From: Lachnobacterium bovis DSM 14045
GTDB taxonomy: Bacteria > Bacillota > Clostridia > Lachnospirales > Lachnospiraceae
Assembly (NCBI RefSeq): GCF_900107245.1
Contig: NZ_FNPG01000017.1
Span: forward strand, 1 to 64,000
Length of the DNA: 64,000 nucleotides
Direction: 5' to 3'
In this document: positions 63,421 to 64,000 of the stretch, piece by piece
Layout of the letters: every line of letters begins with the position of its first letter
Numbering within the stretch: position 1 is the stretch's first letter
Translations under genes and position numbers: made by a program
The notes under the pieces: generated by a model
Told to the model about the DNA's origin: nothing
The model's database searches: none
The model's input: only the letters and a program-made list of their open reading frames with translations

Positions 63421-64000
63421 CTATGGTGTTACAGGTGCTTCCTGTGTATTGCCACCTTCTTGACTTCCACCTTCACTACTACTACCTGCTGCGCCACCCT
63501 CTGACTCATTTCCAGAGCTTGGATTAACCTTATTCTCTATTGGTTCTGTTGGCTGCTGCTTATTTTCAGTATGTTTAGGTTTAGTCTCTGTTGATCTTGT
63601 CTTATTTCTACTTGGTGTTCTAGCCGTAGATTGTTCTGTACTTCTCTCTCGACTAGATGTATCATTACTTGACTTATATGATGATTTCTTCTTTGAACTA
63701 GATGAACCTGAAGAATAATCTGAAGAATAATCTGAATCATAATCGTCATCATCAGAATAACTATGTTTGCTATAACTTGAGTCATCTGAAGAATTATATA
63801 AATCTTTTACTTTTTTATTATCTTTTGTTAAGATACCATTTTCAGCTCTATCTCGAATTCTCTTTTCTTCTTTCTCAATAGCATCTTGGTCTAATTCTTT
63901 ACCATCGTAAAGTTCTTTGATTAATTTCTTACCTTCATCAATTGATTCAACACTTGGTATCATAACATAAGCACGACTACCTAAAGAATATGGAACTCTC
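63421..64000 (-). CDS. C-terminal part of a Ser/Asp-rich secreted protein (cut by window edge)
   Basis: The open frame continues past the right edge: codons before the first internal Met (63963) read RVPYSLGSRAYV, so the true start is outside. The visible 193 residues end a folded domain (SVESIDEGKKLIKELYDGKE) and then run into a low-complexity tail rich in Ser, Asp, Tyr, Thr, Glu and Pro, ending APVTP. This layout is common at the C-terminus of extracellular LCP proteins, and two other LCP genes are in the window, but the family cannot be fixed from this part. Confidence 0.6.
   Translation of the reverse strand, partial: RVPYSLGSRAYVMIPSVESIDEGKKLIKELYDGKELDQDAIEKEEKRIRDRAENGILTKDNKKVKDLYNSSDDSSYSKHSYSDDDDYDSDYSSDYSSGSSSSKKKSSYKSSNDTSSRERSTEQSTARTPSRNKTRSTETKPKHTENKQQPTEPIENKVNPSSGNESEGGAAGSSSEGGSQEGGNTQEAPVTP

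Noticed and set aside
1-64000. tRNA or rRNA genes
   Set aside because: None recognised by eye on either strand; the structured region at 15413-15700 is a T-box leader, not a tRNA.

Overview
The window looks like chromosome from a strictly anaerobic, low-GC Gram-positive of the Clostridia, most likely a Lachnospiraceae-type gut or rumen bacterium. The base composition is very AT-rich. Oxygen defence is of anaerobe type (two-rubredoxin rubrerythrin plus superoxide reductase) and a class III nucleotide reductase activase is present. Firmicute traits include a T-box leader, GatCAB with an archaeal-type AspRS, LytR-CpsA-Psr (LCP) proteins, a class B sortase and a split CpsB/CpsC/CpsD tyrosine kinase system. 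Species cannot be read from the sequence alone. Layout, left to right: the 5' end of an IS110-family element (1-352) sits behind the terminator of a priA-def-fmt operon (to 4078). Then come rubrerythrin-desulfoferrodoxin (4304-5348), a small membrane protein, pyrBI with a precorrin-2 dehydrogenase-like gene (6088-8401), a lone PH-domain gene, two little-known genes, and a T-box-controlled aspS-gatC-gatA-gatB operon (10558-15700). A LacI regulator, asnA, and a methyltransferase-hslO-nadE operon follow. The middle (22.9-35.5 kb) holds mraY-like, FliB-like, pyk-nrdG, arcC, gtrA and htrA genes, and a pgcA-LCP-UDP-sugar pyrophosphorylase operon. At 35.7-40.9 kb a MerR-methyltransferase fusion precedes the dTDP-rhamnose genes rfbA-rfbB-rfbD-rfbC on the plus strand. 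From 41.3 to 56.7 kb, on the minus strand, lie a two-component system, glmM and a Wzy-type capsule or exopolysaccharide operon. The right end encodes a sugar-binding lipoprotein paired with a chemoreceptor, a surface protein with an SPNTD sorting signal, an LCP protein with a natural polyhistidine N-terminus, a class B sortase, and the tail of a Ser/Asp-rich protein. The main theme is cell-envelope polysaccharide. pgcA, the UDP-sugar pyrophosphorylase, glmM and rfbABDC supply activated sugars. The phosphoglycosyltransferase and glycosyltransferases build a repeat unit, EpsG and the BY-kinase module polymerise it and control its length, and LCP proteins probably attach polymer to the wall. A second theme is asparagine: asnA, the AspRS/GatCAB indirect route and a T-box whose likely specifier is AAC. 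The items most worth a second look are two adjacent capsule-operon genes that appear to be pseudoenzymes (a shortened DegT-like protein without PLP residues, and an ATP-grasp-HAD fusion without its Mg-binding residues), a MerR-like promoter architecture in front of rfbA beside the MerR-methyltransferase fusion, a possible IS110 bridge RNA, and several tandem repeats around the rhamnose genes.
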